A stretch of 32,243 bases of DNA from a virus. Below are positions 24,847-32,243 of the stretch, one piece after another (the stretch's first letter is position 1; each line of letters starts with the position of its first letter). The position numbers were made by a program, and so were the translations under genes. The notes beneath the pieces were generated by a model. It worked only from the letters and a program-made list of their open reading frames with translations. It searched no databases and had not been told where the DNA came from. The DNA is taken from the IMG/VR virus record IMGVR_UViG_3300020207_000096, positions 1-32,243 of that record; one strand, 5' to 3'.

Positions 24847-27090
24847 ATGTCAACATTTCCTAAATTTTCAAATATATCTGATTATATTCGTACAAAACTC
24901 AAAAATAGAAGAGGTAGCGTATATAATATATCTAAATTAAATCCATGGGTTAGGATTACATCTGGCACCGGTCCTGGTGGTCTTGTTCTATTATCAAATC
25001 CTAATTATGATTTATTTAAAGCAGCAGGAAGTGCAACTAATGGAATATATGGTAATGACAAACTATCAGGTACAGTTGGAACTACATGGGGTGGTGCATC
25101 TATAAATGCAAATGAGGGGCAAGGATATAGGCCATCTCCAATTGTTTCATCATTAGAAATTGATGAAGGTACTGGTAATTTATCAAGAAAGGCATCTTTT
25201 ACAATTACTGCATACTCAAAAGAACAAATGGAAACTTTGAGTAAATACTTTTTAGAACCAGGTTATTCTATGTTTATAGAATGGGGTTGGAATACCGATG
25301 CTGGAGTAAGTGGATTACAGCAGTTAACTGCAGAGAATATTGCAAAATATCAAACATTCTCAAATACAAATGCAATAAGAGAAAGTTCTGAAGGAGAGTA
25401 TGATAACTATTTAGGATTTATGACAGGTGGTGGTATTACTTTAAATGGTGATACTTGGAATATAAATGTAAAATGTTCAGGTTATGTTGAATTACCTGCA
25501 TATCTTTTAGCAAGTGAATCTGGTGAACAAAACTCTAATGAAGATGCAACACTTGTTAGTGCACCATCCTATGGAACACAGAAAATTAGAATAAGTGAAT
25601 TTAGTAATAATAAAGATGAATACTTTAAGTCAAGGTGGATGAAGGCATTTAATGACTTACCAAAAACCAGAAGAACTGAAAGAATACAGGCATTAGAATC
25701 TGAACTTGCAAAACAAGAAAATTTTATAAATTTCGATGACTCTACAAATTCTAAATTAAATAGTACAACAGATGGGTGGTTTTTTGGTTTGGTTAGAGAT
25801 ACAAAGCAAATTGGTGATGAGGATGTTACATTTCCAACTGGAACAAAAATAACATCTGATGCAAGATTCATAAAATTCAGTACACTTATGAGAATATTCT
25901 CTGAAATAGGTGTAGAGGGATATATTTTAAATAACGACCCCAATAAAGTTATAAAATTTGAAATAAATACAAAAGATACAAAATGTTCTGCATTTCCAAA
26001 CATTTATAGTACTAAAATAGATAAGTTATTTATACCAAACCCAAAGGGGCCCAAGTTTAATTTAGGTAAAATACAACCCAAAAGTAAAATTAAAGATATT
26101 GTAACTGCTGATAAAGGTGGTGGTACGACTGATAATTCGGTAAAAAAATCAGATGGGGGATTGGTTCAGTTTCCTTCACAAACTACACCTACTGATAATT
26201 TAATTGGTGAAAGTGATACAAAAACTGCACAATATTGGGGTTATTTGGATAATTTATATGTAAATTTTGATTTTGCAAAAAATATATTAGAAACTGAATC
26301 TTTCTTTGTTAAAGATGCATTGTATCAAATTTTAAATGGTATGTCCTCTGCTGTAAATGGAATGTGGGATTTTCAAATTCAAGAAAATGAACTAAAAGAT
26401 GAAAATGGAAATTCAACTGGAGTTACACAACTAACAGTTCACGAATTAAACTTTGTATCTGATGGTGCTAAAAGTGATAATACATACGAATTTAGTTTAA
26501 TAGGTTCGGATTCCATATTTATTGATTCTTCATTTGATATGGATATTAGTGGTGCAAAGATGAACCAAATTATAGGTAGAAGATTAGGTGCTGCATTAAA
26601 TGGTGATGTAAAAGAAACCCCAAAAACATTATTTTCAGATGAAAAGGATTTGTTAGGAGTTGAAATAAAAAAGAAAGCCCCACCAAAAGACCCAGTAAAG
26701 GATGATAGGACTGATGATGAATTAATAGAAGATAATTTAAATATATTACTTGGAAAACTATCATTCTTACCAAAAGTTGAATTAACGAGAGTTTCTACTA
26801 CAAGTGGAGATTTATATAATTCACTTTATGTAGGTGCATTTTCAGATAGTAATATATTCACTGCATTTAAACTACAAGGAAAAAAAGATAAATCCGAAGT
26901 TTCTCCTTTAATGCCAATTAATTTTTCATTTTCAATACATGGAATAAGTGGTATTAAAAGGGGTGATAGATTTAAGGTAGATGGTATACCTGAAAAATAT
27001 AAAGGAGGATTCTTTCAAGTTTTGAGTGTAAAACATACAATTGATGGTATGGTATGGAAAACCGAAGTTACTGGAGGATTTAGAAGATAA
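24847..27090 (+). CDS. Baseplate hub protein (gp27-like)
   Basis: 747 residues. The N-terminal half holds PSPIVSSLEIDEGTGNLSRKASFTITAYSK and a GYSMFIEWGW motif, a pattern I associate with hub-like proteins of marine T4-like phages; the sequence EIDEG...GALRKA-like strand is characteristic of the first hub barrel. The C terminus (GIKRGDRFKVDGIPEKYKGGFFQVLSVKH) resembles the last domain of gp27/gpD-type hubs, where a strand passes over the tube lumen. It is nearly twice the length of T4 gp27 (391 residues), with a variable Lys/Asp-rich middle. No lysozyme (gp5) domain is visible. The assignment is by layout and position, so moderate. Confidence 0.58.
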   Translation: MSTFPKFSNISDYIRTKLKNRRGSVYNISKLNPWVRITSGTGPGGLVLLSNPNYDLFKAAGSATNGIYGNDKLSGTVGTTWGGASINANEGQGYRPSPIVSSLEIDEGTGNLSRKASFTITAYSKEQMETLSKYFLEPGYSMFIEWGWNTDAGVSGLQQLTAENIAKYQTFSNTNAIRESSEGEYDNYLGFMTGGGITLNGDTWNINVKCSGYVELPAYLLASESGEQNSNEDATLVSAPSYGTQKIRISEFSNNKDEYFKSRWMKAFNDLPKTRRTERIQALESELAKQENFINFDDSTNSKLNSTTDGWFFGLVRDTKQIGDEDVTFPTGTKITSDARFIKFSTLMRIFSEIGVEGYILNNDPNKVIKFEINTKDTKCSAFPNIYSTKIDKLFIPNPKGPKFNLGKIQPKSKIKDIVTADKGGGTTDNSVKKSDGGLVQFPSQTTPTDNLIGESDTKTAQYWGYLDNLYVNFDFAKNILETESFFVKDALYQILNGMSSAVNGMWDFQIQENELKDENGNSTGVTQLTVHELNFVSDGAKSDNTYEFSLIGSDSIFIDSSFDMDISGAKMNQIIGRRLGAALNGDVKETPKTLFSDEKDLLGVEIKKKAPPKDPVKDDRTDDELIEDNLNILLGKLSFLPKVELTRVSTTSGDLYNSLYVGAFSDSNIFTAFKLQGKKDKSEVSPLMPINFSFSIHGISGIKRGDRFKVDGIPEKYKGGFFQVLSVKHTIDGMVWKTEVTGGFRR

Positions 27091-27095
27091 TAGAC

Positions 27096-27449
27096 ATGAG
27101 TATTGATAGATATAATAAAATTTCTAATAATTCATCGGAGTATAATAATACAAAGATACGCACTCATATACCTACACCAAAGGAAATAGAATATAAAGTG
27201 GGTTATATTACTCGATATTTTATTCAAAAGGTAAACGATGAGCATTCATCAATATATGAAGTTAACGAGGGTGTTTATATAAAATTTTTAACATCTTCGT
27301 TTTATAGAGGTGTATCACTTGATTGGAGAATCAAAGGAAATCCGGTAGATGTAAAGAAATCAAACTCTGCATCAGTACAAATAGCATCTAAAACAATACC
27401 AAGAATTCAACTTTACTTACCTAACCTTTTACAATTTCACAAAAAATAA
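27096..27449 (+). CDS. Conserved uncharacterised protein at the end of the tail operon
   Basis: 117 residues, ATG five bases after the hub stop. The central YKVGYITRYFIQKVNDEHSSIYEV followed by SLDWRIKG and a closing IPRIQLYLPNLLQFHKK is a pattern I recall from small hypothetical proteins of T4-like marine phages, located near baseplate or neck genes. No catalytic motif or membrane segment is visible. It is the last gene of the tightly packed operon that starts at 20168, so a structural or assembly role is likely. Confidence 0.6.
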   Translation: MSIDRYNKISNNSSEYNNTKIRTHIPTPKEIEYKVGYITRYFIQKVNDEHSSIYEVNEGVYIKFLTSSFYRGVSLDWRIKGNPVDVKKSNSASVQIASKTIPRIQLYLPNLLQFHKK

Positions 27450-27481
27450 TTTGGATAGTTCAAATATTTTTCGTATATTTG
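27450..27481 (+). promoter_or_regulatory. Bacteroidota-type promoter of the polymerase gene
   Basis: TTTG at 27450-27453 and TATATTTG at 27474-27481, 20 bases apart, match the Bacteroidota primary-sigma consensus (TTTG at -33, TAnnTTTG at -7) at every defined position. The downstream element ends 9 bases before the ATG at 27491, so the transcript would be nearly leaderless. Confidence 0.65.
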
Positions 27482-27490
27482 TCAATTCAA

Positions 27491-28759
27491 ATGGTTATAG
27501 TAGAAAGTAATAAAGAGAAAGAAGAATTCTTACAACGATGGAATAATGAACCATCGATTGTAATTCCTATATGGTCTGATTTGGAGAAGCATCCAATGAA
27601 CAATGAACTATCCTTTTTATTCGTAAGGATGGGAAATACTGACTTTATTCTCATATACAACCATATTGATGGGAAATCCCATCATTTAGACCTCTCAACC
27701 TCCACACAACCAAAATGGGTATGGAATAAGAAAGGTTTATTACAAATGGATACAAAGATACAAAATATTTTTGATATATCCAATTATTACTTCTTTGAAA
27801 AGAATCAAACTATACCCGATGAGGTACAAAATCAACCATTTATCTCACATTATACCCGAATGGGTATAAGAGAAAATTTAGGAAAGATTGCACCTTTGAT
27901 GAAATGGGGTGAGTATCTAACTTCGTTTGTTGACAATCTTAATCTTCCTACTCCAACTAAATCTTGGATTGATGATACAATGATTCCCCTCCTTTCAGAA
28001 ATCGAGAAATACGGCGTCCAAGTCGATAGGGAAAAATTTTTTGATAGATATCCCAATGCTTCTAAACATCTCAAAGGTAACACCTTATATACCGAATACA
28101 ATCCATATACGATTACATCAAGGCCTTCGAATAGATTTGGTGGTATTAACTTCTCTGCTCTAAATAAAAAGGATGGTACGAGAGAAGTCTTTATCCCAAA
28201 ACCAAATCACATATTCCTACAAATGGATTATGATGCATATCACCCTCGAATCATTGGTAAGTTGATTGATTACGAATTACCAAAGACTTCGGTTCACCAA
28301 TGGTTAGCAGACCAATATGGAGTTCCTTATGATGAATCCAAAGGAATTACCTTCCAATTACTATATGGTGGAATACCCGAAGAGTTTGATTCTATTCCTT
28401 ATTATAAGAAGGTTAGAGCGTATATAGAGGAAATGTGGAGTGAATCATCGAAAAGGGGTTATGTATCGACATACAATCGAAATATACCTTTAAATTACAT
28501 AGAACAATCGAATCCTCAAAAAGTATTTAATTACTTACTACAAGCAACTGAAACTGAATTGAATATGAATGTAATGGGGAAAGTGTTGGAGTTTATTAAA
28601 CAAACCGACATTGAGTTGACCTTATATACTTATGATTCATTCTTATTCTCTTATCCATTAGATACTCCTAAAGAAGATGCGTTAAAATTAAAAGAAATTG
28701 TAGAATCGAATGGATTCCCAATAAAGGCATCATGGGGTACGGATTACTCAAAACTTTAA
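27491..28759 (+). CDS. Miniature family A (Pol I-like) DNA polymerase
   Basis: 422 residues from the ATG at 27491; an upstream in-frame TTG at 27479 lies within the promoter and is rejected. The polymerase core is recognisable in order: TITSRPSNRFGGINF (209-221, the TGR...N-Q-N region), LQMDYDAYHPRIIG (motif A, Asp246), SKGITFQLLYGG (motif B, with Lys284, Tyr292 and Gly293 in K-x3-F-x3-YG), RGYVSTYNRNIPL, and YTYDSF (motif C, Asp382). Both catalytic Asp residues are kept. The Arg four residues before the motif B Lys is replaced by Tyr, and the Glu after the motif C Asp by Ser. The protein is well below Klenow size (605), with a short thumb region; residues 1-135 may be a decayed exonuclease domain (D30-x-E32 is a possible trace). 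Its place among tail genes is unusual. Confidence 0.75.
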   Translation: MVIVESNKEKEEFLQRWNNEPSIVIPIWSDLEKHPMNNELSFLFVRMGNTDFILIYNHIDGKSHHLDLSTSTQPKWVWNKKGLLQMDTKIQNIFDISNYYFFEKNQTIPDEVQNQPFISHYTRMGIRENLGKIAPLMKWGEYLTSFVDNLNLPTPTKSWIDDTMIPLLSEIEKYGVQVDREKFFDRYPNASKHLKGNTLYTEYNPYTITSRPSNRFGGINFSALNKKDGTREVFIPKPNHIFLQMDYDAYHPRIIGKLIDYELPKTSVHQWLADQYGVPYDESKGITFQLLYGGIPEEFDSIPYYKKVRAYIEEMWSESSKRGYVSTYNRNIPLNYIEQSNPQKVFNYLLQATETELNMNVMGKVLEFIKQTDIELTLYTYDSFLFSYPLDTPKEDALKLKEIVESNGFPIKASWGTDYSKL

Positions 28760-28767
28760 TATTTATA
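28760..28767 (+). promoter_or_regulatory. TATTTATA box before the 684-residue gene
   Basis: AATATTTATAGG starting just after the polymerase stop codon and ending 20 bases before the ATG at 28788, with AGGAAGA between box and start. Confidence 0.5.
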
Positions 28768-28787
28768 GGATATAGGAAGATTTACAC

Positions 28788-30842
28788 ATGAATTATTTTA
28801 AGCAGTTTATAAGTGATTTACTAACCGAAGTTTCGTATCGAACCAACGAAGGAATTGTTGATTTAAAAAAATCAGAACATCTTGCAATCTTATCTGAAGT
28901 ATTGGATGAATTGGGATTAGCTGAAATCAAAAATGAATTATTTCAAAATTTATTTGAGGCAGAAGATGGTGGATTGGATGATAAGTATAAAGGCATCGGT
29001 GGTAAGGGGTATGTATTAGCAAAAGACTTTGAGAGATACAAGAAAAATAAAAATGGATTTGATGGCCCAAAATTTACTAAAACTGCAGATGGTAAGTATG
29101 TTCAACAAGGAGATGATGGGGAAACTAAAAAAACTGGTGGTGAGGTAAGTGGGCCAGAGGATTTTTCACATGACCCAACTGTTCAAGATGATTCTGACAC
29201 AACATCTAGCTTAACCCCACAACAAGAACAAGAAAAACTTTCCAAGGAAGATTCTAAAAAAGTTAAAAGTCAAATCTTAATGACCAAGGCAGATGCAAAG
29301 AAACAACAAAAAGGGGTTGGTCTTGGAACACCTGAATCAAGAACTGGTGAATCGGTAACAGTTTATGCTGGACAAAAGATTCAACAACTAATGCAAGAAG
29401 GTAAATCTTACGAAGAAGCAAGAGCAGAAATTGAACAAGAACTTTTAGAAATTGCAAAAAATAGTAAAACCGTTCTTACACCTGCATGGGTAAAATCGGG
29501 TCTTGCTGTATTTGACCATTTAAATTCCGTCTATGGGTTTGAAAACATCAAACACTTTGCATGGGATACTCCACAAGGTAATAAATTAGTTGGTAGTGAA
29601 GGACATGGAACTTCTGCTGATATGTTTGTTCAATTAAACGATGGAACAACTATTGGTGTTTCTCTCAAAAAAGACTTCAAAGTATTCATCGTAAATGGTG
29701 GATATGGCAAAGCTATGAAAGAGTTTGAAGAAAAAACAGGAATTAAATTACCAGAAAACTGCCAAGTAAATTATTATAATGATAGAAGACAATCGGAGTT
29801 TGACAATGCAGTTGAAATTATAGATGGTGATAGAGGTTTATTTGAGGCACAAGCAAAGATAGTATTAGAAGATGAAGAAGAATTCAATAAAACTTTTGGG
29901 CCCAAAAAAGATGCCATTAGAAGTAGAAAGGCATATATTGCATCAAGAAAATTAGGTATTTCAGTAGACCAAGCCAAAAAACTATCTGATGAAGAGATTG
30001 ATAATGCAGTTAAAAGTACAACTCCAGAAGAATTTGTTTCTATTTTAAAAGAAATAAAAACTGGCGATGATATGAAGTTTGCAGCTTCGTTCTTTAAAAG
30101 AAAAGAAATTGAAAATAAACATGGTATCTATGGTAAGTTAAGAGGTCTTGATAATGAAATGACTGAAAATATATTCGAATCTTTTCAATCAAATGATACA
30201 ATGAAGGAAAAGACTAAAGAAAAAATTATAGAAGATACTCATATTATTGATACTTTATTTCCAAAAGAACCTTTAAGTGATTTTAAAACTGTATTTGGAA
30301 CTGACCCTGCGGTGGAAATGACTCGTGATGCAATACAAAGTATTTTTGGAATCGGTGATTTATATTCTCAATATCAAAAAGCAACATCAGATGAAGAAAA
30401 GGAAAGACTTCGTAATGAGATTGAAGCTAAAATAAAAGATAAATTAAAAATTACTAAAAAAAGAGGTGTTCCTGTAATTGCTATTATGGTGGAAAATGAA
30501 GATGGTAGTACATCAGAGTTACCACTTTATACAATTGGGGTTAGAACTCGTGGAATTGGTAATGCACAAACATTAGAAGTATCACAAGCAGTATTTGGTT
30601 CTCTTGCTCTTAAAAATGGTAATACTGATGTAAATTCTTGGGATGATAAAGATAGAAAAACCGTTGTTGATGGTGAGGTTTCTGATATTTTATCTAACTT
30701 TGAAGATGATAAAAATCCAGATTTTGATGAATTATCACTTAAACAACAAGAAGAAATAAAAGAAAGAATTAAATTGCTTGAATCATACAATTCAAACTCA
30801 ACAAAATTACAAGCTTTGAAGAAATCGTTGGGTATTGATTAA
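28788..30842 (+). CDS. Large uncharacterised protein with a possible PD-(D/E)XK nuclease-like core
   Basis: 684 residues. The N terminus (NYFKQFISDLLTEVSYRTNEG) is a helical segment, followed by a low-complexity Asp/Gly/Lys/Gln-rich linker to about residue 220. Residues 225-320 form a compact alpha/beta region: WVKSGLAVFDHLNSVYG, then GTSADMFVQLNDGTTIGVSLKKD. Asp278 followed after 14 residues by Ser292-Leu-Lys294 resembles the D...(D/E)xK core of restriction-type nucleases, with Ser in place of the second acid, a substitution that leaves activity uncertain. The remaining 360 residues are helical and charged. The gene has its own late-type box and stands between the polymerase and lysis genes. 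It could be a DNA-processing enzyme or an internal virion protein; I do not recognise a named family with certainty. Confidence 0.7.
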   Translation: MNYFKQFISDLLTEVSYRTNEGIVDLKKSEHLAILSEVLDELGLAEIKNELFQNLFEAEDGGLDDKYKGIGGKGYVLAKDFERYKKNKNGFDGPKFTKTADGKYVQQGDDGETKKTGGEVSGPEDFSHDPTVQDDSDTTSSLTPQQEQEKLSKEDSKKVKSQILMTKADAKKQQKGVGLGTPESRTGESVTVYAGQKIQQLMQEGKSYEEARAEIEQELLEIAKNSKTVLTPAWVKSGLAVFDHLNSVYGFENIKHFAWDTPQGNKLVGSEGHGTSADMFVQLNDGTTIGVSLKKDFKVFIVNGGYGKAMKEFEEKTGIKLPENCQVNYYNDRRQSEFDNAVEIIDGDRGLFEAQAKIVLEDEEEFNKTFGPKKDAIRSRKAYIASRKLGISVDQAKKLSDEEIDNAVKSTTPEEFVSILKEIKTGDDMKFAASFFKRKEIENKHGIYGKLRGLDNEMTENIFESFQSNDTMKEKTKEKIIEDTHIIDTLFPKEPLSDFKTVFGTDPAVEMTRDAIQSIFGIGDLYSQYQKATSDEEKERLRNEIEAKIKDKLKITKKRGVPVIAIMVENEDGSTSELPLYTIGVRTRGIGNAQTLEVSQAVFGSLALKNGNTDVNSWDDKDRKTVVDGEVSDILSNFEDDKNPDFDELSLKQQEEIKERIKLLESYNSNSTKLQALKKSLGID

Positions 30843-30850
30843 ACATACCC
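30830..30850 (+). other. Hairpin at the end of the 684-residue gene
   Basis: GGGTAT (30830-30835) and ATACCC (30845-30850) form a 6-bp stem with a 9-base loop that spans the stop codon. No T run follows, so it is not a clear terminator; it might stabilise the 3' end of an RNA. Confidence 0.3.
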
Positions 30851-30866
30851 CAAAAATATTCTGTGA

Positions 30867-30874
30867 TATTTATA
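30867..30874 (+). promoter_or_regulatory. TATTTATA box before the last two genes
   Basis: GATATTTATAGG in the 60-base gap, ending 28 bases before the ATG at 30903, with an AGAGAG stretch between box and start. Confidence 0.5.
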
Positions 30875-30902
30875 GGTAATTGATTAATAGAGAGAAAAAT
30901 AT

Positions 30903-31304
30903 ATGAAAACACAACTATTGTGTACATTTACTTCAAAGGATGGGTTACAAAAGACTCTACAAGATATTAGGGAGACTTATGTGATAGTATATAACTATAT
31001 CTATATTTTACAGAACAAATCAAATTTGGATGAGCTGTATGTTACTTACAACATAAATACAGAGTTCAAACCACCCCAACCTTTAGAAGATACGATTCTA
31101 ATACACAGAAAAAAAGAATCAAATACCCTATATACAATTAATGCACTAAATCAATTAGTGAGAGAAGAAAATGGGGGTATATTAGATAAAACATTTGTTA
31201 TTGATTGGCAAAAATTTAAAAATTCAATAATTCTTACAAATACAGAAGGTACGAAACGAATTCAAACTCGTATCTTTGAAGTTATAGAATTTAATCAAAA
31301 CTAA
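30903..31304 (+). CDS. Conserved phage protein of unknown function
   Basis: 133 residues. The sequence has MKTQLLCTFTSKDGLQKTL at the start, then YNYIYILQNKSNLDELYVTYNI, ILIHRKKESNTLYTINALNQLV and FVIDWQKFKNSIILT. I recall this pattern from uncharacterised proteins of T4-like marine phages, usually a single gene of about 130 residues near structural genes. The alternation of strands and helices suggests a small alpha/beta domain. The RKKESNTLYTINALN block is the most distinctive part. It probably shares a transcript with the endolysin gene, which begins ten bases after its stop. Confidence 0.65.
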   Translation: MKTQLLCTFTSKDGLQKTLQDIRETYVIVYNYIYILQNKSNLDELYVTYNINTEFKPPQPLEDTILIHRKKESNTLYTINALNQLVREENGGILDKTFVIDWQKFKNSIILTNTEGTKRIQTRIFEVIEFNQN

Positions 31305-31314
31305 ATAAAAAAAT

Positions 31315-32226
31315 ATGCTATTAAAAGTAGGTTCAAGAGGTGAAGATGTAAAGGCAGTTCAAGAATTTTTAGGTCTTGGTGCTGATGGAATCTTCGGAAA
31401 GGGTACGGAACAAGCCGTAAAAGATTTTCAATCCCTAAATGGTTTAGATGCTGATGGTTTAGTTGGCAAAGGAACATGGGCAGCAATGGGATTAAATGAT
31501 ACTGATGCAACTGGACAAGAAGAATCAGATGCACCAGATATCTATTCAAAGAATAAAGTAACTAAAGGTGATTTAGAGTATGTAGAATACTTTATGCCCG
31601 AAGATGAATATAAACATGGACCTGTAAACTACGAATATCTTTTCTTACATCACACTGCAGGATGGCATAATCCTTATAAGTGTGTTGAGTATTGGGATAG
31701 TGATGGTGGAACTATTGCTACTGAATGGGTAATGGGTGGACCATCGGTAAAAGGAAACGATGAAAGATACGATGGTGAATTATTACAATGTTTCCCAGAA
31801 GGTAACTACGCATGGCATTTAGGTAAGAATGGTTCACAGCATATGCATGTACATTCAGTAGGAATTGAGATTTGTAATTTTGGATATGTAGTAGATGGAA
31901 AAACTTATGCTGGTACTCAAGTAGCAGATTCACAAATCGTAACTCTAAAAGAAGAATTTAGAGGACATAAAACTTGGCATAGATATTCTGATAAACAAAT
32001 CGAACAATTAGAAAAGTGGATGAAGTTTATCGGTGAAAGAGATGGAATTGATATCAGAGCTGGATTACCTTCTTTAATCAAAGAAAAGGGTGCTGCAGCA
32101 TTTGAGTTCAATGAAGATGCTTACTATGGTAAAGTAAAAGGAACTTGGACACACACTAACACTCGTAAAGATAAATTTGACTTATTTCCTCAACAAGAGT
32201 TGATGGATATGTTAGTATCATTATAA
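31315..32226 (+). CDS. Endolysin: peptidoglycan-binding domain plus N-acetylmuramoyl-L-alanine amidase
   Basis: 303 residues. Residues 1-60 are a PG_binding_1 domain with two half-repeats (GADGIFGKGTEQAVKDFQ and DADGLVGKGTWAAMG). Residues about 105-290 are an Amidase_2 domain: LFLHHTAGWH gives a zinc His at 112, VGIEICNFG the catalytic-region Glu185, and WTHTNTRKDKFDLFP the second zinc His280, Lys287 and the third ligand Asp289, the AmpD-like version of the H-H-D site. The enzyme cleaves the bond between muramic acid and L-Ala of the cell wall. No signal peptide or membrane segment is visible, so it would need a holin, not found in this window, or act on the virion. Location after tail genes leaves a virion-associated role open. 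Confidence 0.88.
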   Translation: MLLKVGSRGEDVKAVQEFLGLGADGIFGKGTEQAVKDFQSLNGLDADGLVGKGTWAAMGLNDTDATGQEESDAPDIYSKNKVTKGDLEYVEYFMPEDEYKHGPVNYEYLFLHHTAGWHNPYKCVEYWDSDGGTIATEWVMGGPSVKGNDERYDGELLQCFPEGNYAWHLGKNGSQHMHVHSVGIEICNFGYVVDGKTYAGTQVADSQIVTLKEEFRGHKTWHRYSDKQIEQLEKWMKFIGERDGIDIRAGLPSLIKEKGAAAFEFNEDAYYGKVKGTWTHTNTRKDKFDLFPQQELMDMLVSL

Positions 32227-32243
32227 TGTGGTATAAGAGTTAT

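Noticed and set aside
27479-27490. TTG at 27479 as the start of the polymerase gene
   Set aside because: It falls inside the -7 promoter element; the ATG at 27491 is downstream of it and adds no loss of recognisable domain.
27491-27895. Functional 3'-5' exonuclease domain at the polymerase N terminus
   Set aside because: Only a D-x-E pair (D30, E32) resembles the first exonuclease motif; I could not find the second and third motifs with their acidic residues, so an active exonuclease is not supported.
1-32243. tRNA genes, insertion sequences, integrase or attachment sites
   Set aside because: No cloverleaf-like sequences, transposase or integrase motifs or flanking inverted repeats were recognised by eye; a tRNA scan was not possible here.

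Overview
The window is an AT-rich, fully plus-strand block of late genes from a contractile-tailed (T4-like, myovirus-type) bacteriophage. The gene set fixes this: sheath and tube proteins close to T4 gp18/gp19 in size and order, a gp26-like tail/baseplate protein, a tape measure protein, gp48/54-, gp53- and hub-like baseplate proteins, two giant tail fibres and an amidase endolysin. The host is not shown directly. A TTTG-N20-TATATTTG promoter matches the Bacteroidota primary-sigma consensus (TTTG...TAnnTTTG), ribosome-binding sites are weak, and one fibre-locus gene carries PKD plus BspA-type repeats, so a Bacteroidota host, probably aquatic, is the best inference.

Layout. 1-5167: 3' part of a giant collagen-like fibre (continuing off the left edge) with an embedded cupredoxin-like domain, then a PKD/BspA-repeat protein and a tail assembly chaperone-like protein. 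5206-15650: two small structural proteins, a 3171-residue fibre ending in an S74 self-cleaving chaperone, and a small unknown. 15651-16128: a duplicated promoter cassette and a small virion-type protein. 16205-19084: sheath, tube and a strong terminator. 19143-20125: gp26-like gene overlapping a second ORF through a T7 tract, probably by ribosomal frameshifting, closed by a second strong terminator. 20168-27449: tightly packed operon of a 69-residue protein, tape measure, gp48/54-like, gp53-like, hub-like protein and a 117-residue unknown. 27491-28759: a miniature family A DNA polymerase. 28788-30842: a large unknown with a possible nuclease core. 30903-32226: a conserved unknown and the endolysin.

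How the parts work together: sheath, tube, tape measure and hub/baseplate proteins build the contractile tail; the collagen-like fibres and the PKD/LRR protein are the likely host-recognition apparatus; chaperone-like proteins assist assembly; the endolysin releases progeny. A recurring TATTTATA box stands 17-61 bases before almost every gene-cluster start and is probably the phage late promoter. No tRNA, CRISPR array, insertion sequence or gene-free stretch above 300 bases was found; the longest intergenic gap is about 120 bases.
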